Made by a program: the position numbers and the translations under genes
Source of the DNA: Alentia gelatinosa
Taxonomy: Eukaryota; Annelida; Polychaeta; Phyllodocida; Polynoidae
Assembly (NCBI GenBank): GCA_950022655.1
Contig: OX465583.1
Span: forward strand, 17,101,318-17,165,317
DNA length: 64,000 nt
Direction of reading: 5' to 3'
In this document: piece after piece, positions 20,445 through 31,865 of the stretch
Layout: each line of letters begins with the position of its first letter
How positions within the stretch are numbered: the stretch's first letter is position 1
Notes under the pieces: generated by a model
What the model was told of the DNA's origin: nothing
Seen by the model: the letters and a program-made list of their open reading frames with translations, nothing else
The model's database searches: none

Positions 20445-23400
20445 AGTAGCAGCGGGTAGTTTTAACCATCAGAAGGCATAGAACTGTAATTCAAACTATT
20501 CTGAGTAGTTTTCTAAATGGGAACAGAGCTAAGTGGTTTGATTAGGCCTGTTAGATTGGGAATATTTTCAAATTTTTGAGTTTTCAAGGGTGACTTTTAG
20601 AAAATGGGTGATTTCTGAGGGGTACCATGACCAAAATCACCCAAACTCTGCCAATTGTTTGGAAACTCCCAGAAGGGCTAGGAATATAATTTGAATTGTT
20701 CTGAGTAGGTTCTACATTGGGGAACACAGCTAAATACTTGAGCATGGCCTGGTTGAATTGGAACATTTTTGAAACTTTGACTTTTCACCAGTGAACCCTC
20801 CAAAATCAGTCATTTTTCAGTGGCGCCATTATCTTAAGTCAACCAAACTCTGCCAATTGTTTGGAAACTCCCAGAAGGGCTAGGAATATAATTTGAACTG
20901 TTCTGAGTAGGTTGCACATTGGGGAAGACAGCTAAATACTTAAGCAAGGCCTGGTTGACAGGGAACATTTTTGAAACTTTGACTTTTCACAGGTGAACCC
21001 CCCAAAATCAGTCATTTCTCAGTGGCGCCATCATCTAAAGTCACCCAAACTCTGCCAATTGTTTGGAAACTCCCAGAAGGGCTAGGAATATAATTTGAAC
21101 TGTTCTGAGTAGGTTTCACATTCGGGAAGACAGCTAAATACTTAAGCAAGGCCTGGTTGACAGGGAACATTTTTGAAACTTTGACTTTTCACAGGTGAAC
21201 CCCCCAAAATCAGTCATTTCTCAGTGGCGCCATCATCTAAAGTCACCCAAACTCTGCCAATTGTTTGGAAACTCCCAGAAGGGCTAGGAATATAATTTGA
21301 ACTGTTCTGAGTAGGTTTCACATTGGGGAAGACAGCTAAATACTTAAGCAAGGCCTGGTTGACAGGGAACATTTTTGAAACTTTGACTTTTCACAGGTGA
21401 ACCCTCCAAAATCAGTCATTTCTCAGTGGCGCCATCATCTAAAGTCACCCAAACTCTGCCAATTGTTTGGAAACTCCCAGAAGGGCTAGGAATATAATTT
21501 GAATTGTTCTGAGTAGGTTCTACATTGGGGAACACAGCTAAATACTTGAGCATGGCCTGGTTGAATTGGAACATTTTTGAAACTTTGACTTTTCACCAGT
21601 GAACCCTCCAAAATCAGTCATTTTTCAGTGGCGCCATTATCTAAAGTCAACCAAACTCTGCCAATTGTTTGGAAACTCCCAGAAGGGCTAGGAATATAAT
21701 TTGAACTGTTCTGAGTAGGTTTCACATTGGGGAAGACAGCTAAATACTTAAGCAAGGCCTGGTTGACAGGGAACATTTTTGAAACTTTGACTTTTCACAG
21801 GTGAACCCCCCAAAATCAGTCATTTCTCAGTGGCGCCATCATCTAAAGTCACCCAAACTCTGCCAATTGTTTGGAAACTCCCAGAAGGGCTAGGAATATA
21901 ATTTGAACTGTTCTGAGTAGGTTTCACATTGGGGAAGACAGCTAAATACTTAAGCAAGGCCTGGTTGACAGGGAACATTTTTGAAACTTTGACTTTTCAC
22001 AGGTGAACCCCCCAAAATCAGTCATTTCTCAGTGGCGCCATCATCTAAAGTCACCCAAACTCTGCCAATTGTTTGGAAACTCCCAGAAGGGCTAGGAATA
22101 TAATTTGAACTGTTCTGAGTAGGTTTCACATTCGGGAAGACAGCTAAATACTTAAGCATGGCCTGGTTGACAGGGAACATTTTTGAAACTTTGACTTTTC
22201 ACCGGTGAACCCTCCAAAATCAGTCATTTTTCAGTGGCGCCATCATCTAAAGTCACCCAAACTCTGCCAATTGTTTGGAAACTCCCAGAAGGGCTAGGAA
22301 TATAATTTGAACTGTTCTGAGTAGGTTCTACATTGGGGAAGACAGCTAAATACTTAAGCAAGGCCTGGTTGACAGGGAACATTTTTGAAACTTTGACTTT
22401 TCACAGGTGAACCCCCCAAAATCAGTCATTTTTCAGTGGCACCATCATCTAAAGTCACCCAAACTCTGCCAATTGTTTGGAAACTCCCAGAAGGGCTAGG
22501 AATATAATTTGAACTGTTCTGAGTAGGTTTCACATCGGGGAAGACAGCTAAATACTTAAGCAAGGCCTGGTTGACAGGGAACATTTTTGAAACTTTGACT
22601 TTTCACAGGTGAACCCCCCAAAATCAGTCATTTCTCAGTGGTGCCATCATCTAAAGTCACCCAAACTCTGCCAATTGTTTGGAAACTCCCAGAAGGGCTA
22701 GGAATATAATTTGAATTGTTCTGATTAGGTTCTACATTGGGGAACACAGCTAAATACTTGAGCATGGCCTGGTTGAATTGGAACATTTTTGAAACTTTGA
22801 CTTTTCACCAGTGAACCCTCCAAAATCAGTCATTTTTCAGTGGCGCCATCATCTAAAGTCACCCAAACTCTGCCAATTGTTTGGAAACTCCCAGAAGGGC
22901 TAGGAATATAATTTGAACTGTTCTGAGTAGGTTTCACATTGGGGAAGACAGCTAAATACTTAAGCAAGGCCTGGTTGACAGGGAACATTTTTGAAACTTT
23001 GACTTTTCACAGGTGAACCCCCCAAAATCAGTCATTTCTCAGTGGCGCCATCATCTAAAGTCACCCAAACTCTGCCAATTGTTTGGAAACTCCCAGAAGG
23101 GCTAGGAATATAATTTGAACTGTTCTGAGTAGGTTTCACATTGGGGAAGACAGCTAAATACTTAAGCAAGGCCTGGTTGACAGGGAACATTTTTGAAACT
23201 TTGACTTTTCACAGGTGAACCCCCCAAAATCAGTCATTTCTCAGTGGCGCCATCATCTAAAGTCACCCAAACTCTGCCAATTGTTTGGAAACTCCCAGAA
23301 GGGCTAGGAATATAATTTGAATTGTTCTGAGTAGGTTCTACATTGGGGAACACAGCTAAATACTTGAGCATGGCCTGGTTGAATTGGAACATTTTTGAAA

Positions 23401-26039
23401 CTTTGACTTTTCACCAGTGATCCCTCCAAAATCAGTCATTTTTCAGTGGCGCCATTATCTAAAGTCAACCAAACTCTGCCAATTGTTTGGAAACTCCCAG
23501 AAGGGCTAGGAATATAATTTGAACTGTTCTGAGTAGGTTGCACATTGGGGAAGACAGCTAAATACTTAAGCAAGGCCTGGTTGACAGGGAACATTTTTGA
23601 AACTTTGACTTTTCACAGGTGAACCCCCCAAAATCAGTCATTTCTCAGTGGCGCCATCATCTAAAGTCACCCAAACTCTGCCAATTGTTTGGAAACTCCC
23701 AGAAGGGCTAGGAATATAATTTGAACTGTTCTGAGTAGGTTTCACATTCGGGAAGTCAGCTAAATACTTGAGCAAGGCCTGGTTGACAGGGAACATTTTT
23801 GAAACTTTGACTTTTCACAGGTGAACCCCCCAAAATCAGTCATTTCTCACTGGCGCCATCATCTAAAGTCACCCAAACTCTGCCAATTGTTTGGAAACTC
23901 CCAGAAGGGCTAGGAATATAATTTGAACTGTTCTGAGTAGGTTCTACATTGGGGAAAACAGCTAAATACTTGAGCATGGCCTGGTTGACTTGGAACATTT
24001 TTGAAACTTTGACTTTTCACAGGTGAACCCCCCAAAATCAGTCATTTTTCAGTGGTGCCATCATCTAAAGTCACCCAAACTCTGCCAATTGTTTGGAAAC
24101 TCCCAGAAGGGCTAGGAATATAATTTGAACTGTTCTGAGTAGGTTCTACATTGGGGAACACAGCTAAATACTTAAGCAAGGCCTGGTTGACAGGGAACAT
24201 TTTTGAAACTTTGACTTTTCACAGGTGAACCCTCCAAAATCAGTCATTTCTCAGTGGCGCCATCATCTAAAGTCACCCAAACTCTGCCAATTGTTTGGAA
24301 ACTCCCAGAAGGGCTAGGAATATGATTTGAACTGTTCTGAGTAGGTTTCACATTGGGGAAGACAGCTAAATACTTAAGCAAGGCCTGGTTGACAGGGAAC
24401 ATTTTTGAAACTTTGACTTTTCACAGGTGAACCCCCCAAAATCAGTCATTTCTCAGTGGCGCCATCATCTAAAGTCACCCAAACTCTGCCAATTGTTTGG
24501 AAACTCCCAGAAGGGCTAGGAATATAATTTGAACTGTTCTGAGTAGGTTCTACATTGGGGAACACAGCTAAATACTTAAGCAAGGCCTGGTTGACAGGGA
24601 ACATTTTTGAAACTTTGACTTTTCACAGGTGAACCCTCCAAAATCAGTCATTTCTCAGTGGCGCCATCATCTAAAGTCACCCAAACTCTGCCAATTGTTT
24701 GGAAACTCCCAGAAGGGCTAGGAATATGATTTGAACTGTTCTGAGTAGGTTTCACATTGGGGAAGACAGCTAAATACTTAAGCAAGGCCTGGTTGACAGG
24801 GAACATTTTTGAAACTTTGACTTTTCACAGGTGAACCCCCCAAAATCAGTCATTTCTCAGTGGCGCCATCATCTAAAGTCACCCAAACTCTGCCAATTGT
24901 TTGGAAACTCCCAGAAGGGCTAGGAATATAATTTGAACTGTTCTGAGTAGGTTCTACATTGGGGAACACAGCTAAATACTTAAGCAAGGCCTGGTTGACA
25001 GGGAACATTTTTGAAACTTTGACTTTTCACAGGTGAACCCTCCAAAATCAGTCATTTCTCAGTGGCGCCATCATCTAAAGTCACCCAAACTCTGCCAATT
25101 GTTTGGAAACTCCCAGAAGGGCTAGGAATATGATTTGAACTGTTCTGAGTAGGTTTCACATTGGGGAAGACAGCTAAATACTTAAGCAAGGCCTGGTTGA
25201 CAGGGAACATTTTTGAAACTTTGACTTTTCACAGGTGAACCCCCCAAAATCAGTCATTTCTCAGTGGCGCCATCATCTAAAGTCACCCAAACTCTGCCAA
25301 TTGTTTGGAAACTCCCAGAAGGGCTAGGAATATAATTTGAACTGTTCTGAGTAGGTTCTACATTGGGGAAAACAGCTAAATACTTGAGCATGGCCTGGTT
25401 GACTTGGAACATTTTTGAAACTTTGACTTTTCACAGGTGAACCCCCCAAAATCAGTCATTTTTCAGTGGTGCCATCATCTAAAGTCACCCAAACTCTGCC
25501 AATTGTTTGGAAACTCCCAGAAGGGCTAGGAATATAATTTGAACTGTTCTGAGTAGGTCCTACATTGGGGAACACAGCTAAATACTTAAGCAAGGCCTGG
25601 TTGAATTGGAACATTTTTGAAACTTTGACTTTTCACAGGTGAACCCTCCAAAATCAGTCATTTCTCAGTGGCGCCATCATCTAAAGTCACCCAAACTCTG
25701 CCAATTGTTTGGAAACTCCCAGAAGGGCTAGGAATATGATTTGAACTGTTCTGAGTAGGTTTCACATTGGGGAAGACAGCTAAATACTTAAGCAAGGCCT
25801 GGTTGACAGGGAACATTTTTGAAACTTTTACTTTTCACAGGTGAACCCCCCAAAATCAGTCATTTCTCAGTGGCGCCATCATCTAAAGTCACCCAAACTC
25901 TGCCAATTGTTTGGAAACTCCCAGAAGAGCTAGGAATATAATTTGAACTGTTCTGAGTAGGTTTCACATTGGGGAAGACAGCTAAATACTTAAGCTAGGC
26001 CTGGTTGACAGGGAACATTTTTGAAACTTTGACTTTTCA
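20445..26039. repeat. 202-bp satellite array, 27 units plus an edge unit
   Basis: The landmark TCTGCCAATTG recurs at 20647 and then every 202 bp to 25899 (27 occurrences, 26 intervals, no net indel). A strongly diverged edge unit precedes it in register (nominal 20445, recognisable from about 20465). The last unit stops after about 141 bp at 26039. Units fall into diagnostic types, for example CTACATTGGGGAACACAG...TTGAGCATGGCC versus TTCACATTGGGGAAGACAG...TTAAGCAAGGCC. In the right part two types alternate as a 404-bp dimer. The unit has stops in all frames and no terminal repeats. It lies about 1 kb upstream of UPF1. Confidence 0.95.
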
Positions 26040-26155
26040 AATAAAATAGAGGATTACAAATAAACACCTTAGGAACGTAAGTCATGATTATACACTCAGG
26101 AAAGAATGAATGTATGTATTACAAGTGAAATAGAGAAAGAGGTTCCTCAATTTGA

Positions 26156-26177
26156 AAAAAAAAAAAAAAAAAAAAAT
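26156..26177. repeat. Poly-A tract
   Basis: A run of about 22 A residues just beyond the satellite end; possibly the tail of an old retroposed sequence. Confidence 0.6.
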
Positions 26178-26423
26178 CAGCAGCAGCGCCACTTTCAACC
26201 CTGGTGGCTTAAAATGGAACCATCGCCAAATTTATCCTAGCGGATCATACGGAAATTAGCGCTATACCCGCGAAACGCACTCAAGCGTAGCCGAGTCCAA
26301 CAGATCGTTGAACAAACACGGGAATGGCCCGCGTTTCCTATCCATAGATATAAGTCCGTGTTTCTATTCACCCTGCAATTTTTTTTTTCAACAGTAGGGG
26401 ACTGAACGATGTAAAGCCCTGTC

Positions 26424-26720
26424 TCCACTGTGCGATTCTAGGTACATAGGTACGTCCAGTCTCAGACTGGGTGTACCTCCAGGATCGCAACTCGGCAAAA
26501 CGCACAGTGGAGATAGCAAGTTTCCCTCCAGTCTGAGACTGGGCGTACCGGTACCCCGGTACACCCAGTCTCAGACTGGAGGTACCGCATGTACCCCAGA
26601 TGGCAAGCGTTTTTAAATATCAAATATGTTTGATATTTGGTACGCCCAGTCTGAGATTAGGCATACCCTATGTACCCTGAATCGAAAGCCCTCCAGTCGC
26701 AAGCAGCAATGTCTCCACAC
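26424..26720. repeat. Cluster of CAGTCT(C/G)AGACTGG palindromes
   Basis: Four copies of the self-complementary core CAGTCTSAGACTGG or its variant lie near 26457, 26529, 26565 and 26645, each beside GGTAC/GTACC sequences. Larger pairings exist, for example GGTACGTCCAGTCTC with GACTGGGTGTACC. The flanks repeat CTGTCTCCACTGTGCGATT (26421) in inverted form (AAACGCACAGTGGAGATAG, 26495). This is probably a hairpin element rather than a regulatory array. Confidence 0.55.
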
Positions 26721-27227
26721 AGAATCGATGATACCTTGCGATCCAAGGTAACTTCGGTACGCCAAGCTGGTACCTCCATATGGCATAGATACTGTAGAGG
26801 AAACCTATGAAAGTTTGGGTTCAGAGCTTGTATCCCATCAAGTTTGAATCGCATATTGACAAAATCCCCCATTGATTATTTTTTCTAAATATTCAACGGG
26901 CGTTGGATACAATTTTCTGATATTAAGTCTATGGGGAAAAAATATCATGCCTGTCTCCACTATGCGACTGGGGGAGCTTGCGATCCTGTACCTCAAGTCT
27001 CAGACATAGTATCACATATATAAGAGGCATATCGTAGTGTATCAGTGTGCATTGTAACCTGTTGGGAGGGTGCATGAAAAAGGTAGCCATGGTCCCGATA
27101 CACCCTGATATATCTATTCTCAAATTTCACAATATTTGCAGAGCAGCATTATCATTGTATATTCCAGGTATTTTGAAAATGATAATTTTCCTTCGATTAT
27201 TTCATATGATTTCCCGTTCAAAGCGTC

Positions 27228-27335
27228 ACTAATGCACACCGACACGCTATGACAATCAATACATGATCGATTGTTGTAGACCCTCTATGATATGTTTTTT
27301 TTTTATAATAGCGTGTCGGTGTGCGTTGGTAGCAT
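27228..27335. mobile_element. Short hairpin MITE
   Basis: The inverted ends AATGCACACCGACACGCTAT and ATAGCGTGTCGGTGTGCGTT flank about 65 bp. Related motifs (GTGTATCAGTGTGCATTG near 27036 and GTGTATCGGTGCATGTTGGG near 27426) suggest more decayed copies alongside. Confidence 0.65.
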
Positions 27336-27897
27336 TATCGTAGAAATCTGACCCAATATGCCCCAATATGCACTACGATTTCACTATGATATGGATTTTG
27401 TATCAGGAGGTCAATATCTATAGATGTGTATCGGTGCATGTTGGGAGCCCGGTGGACACTTGATGGGATACAAGGTTTCCTCTATATAGCTTACCCAACA
27501 ACATACTGAAAACTGCATGTAAGTAGACACCCCAAGTAAGCAGACACTTTGGCCCAGAATGGAAGGTGTCCACTTATGCGGGGGCCTCCTCTACCTAGAT
27601 ACACATAATTCAATACACTTGATGTATCACTTTTCCCAACCATATAACCACATTGAAGGCATCCCTTCAATTTGATACCAAATACTCATACCTTTCATGA
27701 TTTCTATCAAGGTTCATCTTATTCATATAAAAAATAAAAAAAATCTAAAAACGTTTTTGCTGACGCGCGCGGTGATGAGAAACAAGTTTTTTTAGTGGCC
27801 ATATCAACTGAGATGTAACAGTGTAATTCCATAAATTATTCTTTTCATTGCAAGAGTATTTGATTTTCTGGAAAATTAGTAATCTTGTTTTCATGTA

Positions 27898-28591
27898 CAG
27901 TAAAACCCCTCTTCCGGGACACCCCTCTTAAGGGGACACCCCGCTTTAGGGGACAATTTGCTCGGAACGGAAATTTTTCCCTCTATTAAGAGTTTATTTT
28001 AACCCCGCTTAAGGGGCCACCCCGCTTAAGGGGACACCCCGCTTAAGGGGACACCCCGCTTTAGGGGACAGTTTTTCGGTACAGAAATGCTTAAAAACCC
28101 CGCTTAAGGGGACAGTTTGGAGGGACATCATATCAAAAACACTGAAAATCCAGGTTAGCGGTGGGCGACACAGGGAGGGCTGGGGGCTTTGAAGGTACGG
28201 TATTCAGTGAGCCGTTGCGGCTCTGGGCGGCTCACGGTGAGTCTCTTATAGGGCTGCTGGATTCTCTCAGAAGTTACAGGGGGGGGGGGGGGGGGGACAT
28301 TGAACGGGGGTGTAAAAAGGAGCAAATTTCACAAGGAATGCATATCCATCTTCAACCTCTTTTATCTATTTATTTTAAATTTGTTGTACATATATATTAA
28401 TTTTTATTCATTTATATTGTATCATTCATATTTATTTGCTTATTTATTAATAAACCTTTTAACCTAATAACCATCATTTCCTTCATTTATGTAGGTATTC
28501 TCTATTGTATAACCACTGGCATCCTGAAAACCCCGCTTAAGGGGACACTTGGTCCGGAACGGAGGGTGTCCCCTTAAGAGGGGTTTTACTG
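27898..28591. mobile_element. pogo/Tc1-like non-autonomous element (TA target)
   Basis: The terminal inverted repeats start CAGTAAAACCCCTCTT and are flanked by TA on both sides (27896-27897 and 28592-28593), as expected for the Tc1/mariner/pogo superfamily. The left end continues with four to five tandem copies of CCCCGCTTAAGGGGACA. The right end has two. The middle is AT-rich with an 18-base G tract. No transposase. A shorter, decayed relative appears to lie at about 27515-27590. Confidence 0.75.
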
Positions 28592-28599
28592 TATCTGGT

Positions 28600-29320
28600 T
28601 TTTACCACTTGTGCTCTGCATGAACCTTTGGTCGTCCCTTATTTCAAATACCCTTTTTAATCAATCACTATTGTATTGGTACCGTATAAAGGGAATACTC
28701 TTGCCCATTCAGAAAGATGAACTTGTTTCTGTTTACCCCACAAATTTCATTTTATGCTGATAAGCATAAAAATTGGAGTGAATGGAAATAATTATGCCAC
28801 ACATCTTTAAAAAGATATAAACTAAATAAATAAAAAAAGAGGATGGGTAGGGGGAGTAAGAAAAAGACAGCAAATACCCCGAAATATGAAACTGAATTAA
28901 TTTGTTTGAAATATAATAATGAAAATAAGAGTAAAGAAAACCTAGCAAATGAGTAGAATAATGAAAACAACTTCTTTGAAACCTCAATTTGAGTTTAATT
29001 AGTGTTGAAGTTGGTCCGTCACATTTAATAAAAAGAATAGGTTGCGAGATGAGGTTTGGTTATAATGGCTATTTATTCATGGTAAGGTATAAAGGATACA
29101 GGAAAAACCCTACACACAAACAGTGGAGTGCCCCCCCCCCCCCGAAATTTTTCCAAGGATGGTCTGTTCCGACTGAAAATTCTATACACACTGTTTTTTG
29201 AATTTTTGTTCTATCTATCATAGTTAAAAAGTTACAGCATTATACAAGAATGAGCTATTTACACATACATAAGATATTGAAATCTATCTTGGGGTACTTT
29301 TTTTCTTTTTTTTTTAATTC
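28600..29320. other. Intergenic, no gene seen
   Basis: AT-rich with a 15-base C tract near 29130. The minus-strand frames at 28733-28987 are Phe/Tyr/Leu-rich because of A/T codons and are not credible genes. Confidence 0.5.
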
Positions 29321-29324
29321 AATT

Positions 29325-30680
29325 TTTTGGGCCCTCCGGGTTGGGGGTATACACTTGAAGGATGCATGTAAGGTAGTCCAAGGTGTGCCCCCAACCCTCT
29401 AAAAAAATCCCCCTACAGGCCCTTGTTAGCATATGTACGTCATTCAAGAAAGCAAATATGTCCCGAAAAGAGAGAAAGAGAGAGAGAGCTCTTTAGGGGG
29501 CCCCTGGACTCCCAAAGAGGCACTTTAAGGGCCCTTGCAATCTTCATAAATAGCCTTAGATCGGTAACCATCCTGGTCCCTGAAACAAAATCCAAGAGGC
29601 ATCTTATATAAAATATAGAAGCCAGGTTCTTCTGAAGGCTTTGCCCCTGGACCCCCAGATGGATTTTGCCACCAGACACCTGGCAATCTTCCCATGCAGT
29701 CAGGGTCTGTAAAACCCCTTCCTGAAAACAAAATCCTAGGGACAGTAAAATGCATGTGCCTCAAGGGGCTTTGCCCCCTTGACCCTGAGGATAGGCTTTC
29801 CTTTTGGACCCCTTGTAATATTCAGAAATAGCCTCAGTTGTGTGCCCCCCCCCCTTGGAATTTAATTCTGGATATAGCTTGTATAATCATTTGACATACA
29901 AGTGCACCAAGGGGCTTCACCCCCTCCCCACCCGGATCCCTAAAGAAGCACTTTGCCCCTGACCCACTGTAATTTCTGAATTATGAAACCCAAGTGCTTC
30001 CAGGGGTTCTGACCCCTGGACCTCCCAGATGAATTTTTGCAACTGGAACCCTGGCAATCTTCACACATAGTTTCAGGTGTGTAAAAACTCTTCCCCTAGA
30101 TAGAGTCACTAACATGTGAATATTTCCAGGGGCTTTGCCCCCTGGACCCCTGGGATTGGCTTTGCTTTTTGACCTCTCAATATATTCCCAAATAGCCTCA
30201 GGTGTGTGACCAACCTCACTAAAAATCCTGGGGCTTCATGAGTGCACCCCAAGGATGGGTTATGCCACAGGACCCCTGGCAACCTAGAAATCCAACTCCC
30301 AGGAGGAGCTTTGTTACTGGAACCCCTGGCAAACACTTCAGGGGTTTTGGCCCCTGGATCCCAAAGGAGGCAATTTGCCCCTAGACTTCTCACAATCCCC
30401 CCAGGTAGTCTCAGGTTTGTAACCCTTTCCTGAAACAAAATCATGGATATAGACTGTAGAAATAATATCTGAAACCAAAGTGCTTCCAGGAGTTTTGGCC
30501 CCTGGACCTCCCAGGGGGGCTATGCTATTACTCTTGTGGCAACATTCCAGGAAGTCTCAGGTGTGTAACGATCCCCCTCCCTCAATCAAAATCCTGGATA
30601 CAGCTTGTATAAAATCTAAAACCCAAGTGAATCTTGAGGCTTTGCCTCCTGGATCCCCAGCAGAGGCTTTTGTAACCTAG
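29325..30680. repeat. Decayed tandem repeat with GGGGCTTTGCCCCCTGGACC motif
   Basis: About eight to ten diverged units share blocks: (C)CAGGGGCTTTGCCCCTGGACC, TTGCCACTGGACCCCTGGCAA, CTCAGGTGTGTAACC and CCTGAAACAAAATCCTGGAT. Spacing is irregular, about 120-240 bp. The GGGGC...GCCCC cores are themselves inverted. The open frames on both strands arise from these GC-rich units. Confidence 0.55.
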
Positions 30681-30685
30681 CTATA

Positions 30686-31418
30686 TGTAATGTTCCCGGT
30701 TACAGGAATAACTAGAAGATGGAGCTTTTAGATGTTTAATGTAGAGCATAAGATAAGATCCAATGAACAATATAAACTGGGGAGATATTGATATAATCCA
30801 CATCAAGGTACAAGATCCAGTGATACAGTAACTATGAATATCCAGCACACATACACAGCAGTCCTTTGTCAATCCTACATGGCACAATATTTAACACTGA
30901 CTGTAGTTCACAGTATTGCACACACAAGTCCCATTGGTTGCAGTAGTTCCAGCATAGAGGATGTCCCGTCACATGGCTGCTTGTAGCGTGGTCCCAATTA
31001 TTATCCAAGCTCTATGGCAATAATAGCTGACTTCACGGCTGGTCTTACTCTGATGGTCATGGCTGGTCTTCTCCTGATCGTCTCAAGACTGTCCTCCCTT
31101 TTATACTGGGTACATTTAATATTCAGAGAGCACTGTAATGTTTGTAAAAATAGATTACAACATCACCTTCAAGATGGGTTTCCCCTACAAGTGACTGCCG
31201 GCAAAGCTGTCTCACCATGAATCACACACTGGCTCACGGATGCTTCCACTGCCCTTTTCCCGGAACAGTGCTTGTCACTGCAGGATAAGTTTCTGTAGAA
31301 CAGCTCAGAATCCATCAATTATTTGATTATGGGTTTGCACCAGGATGTTACAGGACACTACATTAAAATATAGGAGTAAAGTCTTATGTATAGAACTATG
31401 AGCTAAAACAGTATTACA
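30686..31418 (-). mobile_element. Ty3/gypsy-type LTR (3' LTR of a minus-strand element)
   Basis: Bounded by perfect TGTAAT...ATTACA. On the minus strand a TATA box (TATAAAAGGG) lies at 31105-31096. A purine-rich tract, GGAGATGAGGAAAAT, sits immediately outside the LTR start at about 31433-31419, as expected for a polypurine tract. Length 733 bp. The internal side therefore lies to the right, towards the degraded pol sequence. The matching 5' LTR is not seen beyond gag at 40170. Confidence 0.65.
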
Positions 31419-31865
31419 ATTTTCCTCATCTCCAAATAAAGTTTGTCCTCAAACTTTGACAAAGTTACAATATTCATAGTATATCAAGAAAATACATACT
31501 AGTAAACATTCAATATATATGCATTGATAAATATTCGATATCATACAACATCAGTACATTATTATCATCATGTTTATAGATCAGTGATTATATAAGTTAT
31601 AATATCATCATTAACATGCATAACTTCGATTAACTCTATCTTTAATTAGATTATACCATTATATATCATTTCATAATTAGTACAACCATTAGCTATGTAA
31701 GATATATATGCAAGTCTCTGCATACACATACATCCTCATATTTAAAGTTTGAGGGAATAGGTGTCTCTCATATACAGCTTTTCCATGTTGAAAGCTATAG
31801 AGAATAGGTGCCTCTCATATACTGCTTTTCCATGTTGAAAGCTGTTATATGACCTTGTCTCTGTA
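31419..31865 (-). mobile_element. Probable 3' internal segment of the gypsy element
   Basis: AT-rich non-coding sequence between the LTR and the non-LTR insertion. It contains a 55-bp direct repeat (GAATAGGTG.CTCTCATATAC.GCTTTTCCATG at 31755 and 31809). Assignment to the gypsy element is inferred from position. Confidence 0.4.

Noticed and set aside
20445..26039. CRISPR-like array
   Set aside because: Long homogeneous 202-bp units without unique spacers, in animal DNA: a satellite.
28733..28987. Hydrophobic frame that looks like a membrane protein
   Set aside because: Phe/Tyr/Leu content follows from AT-rich sequence; no homologue recognised and no splice context.
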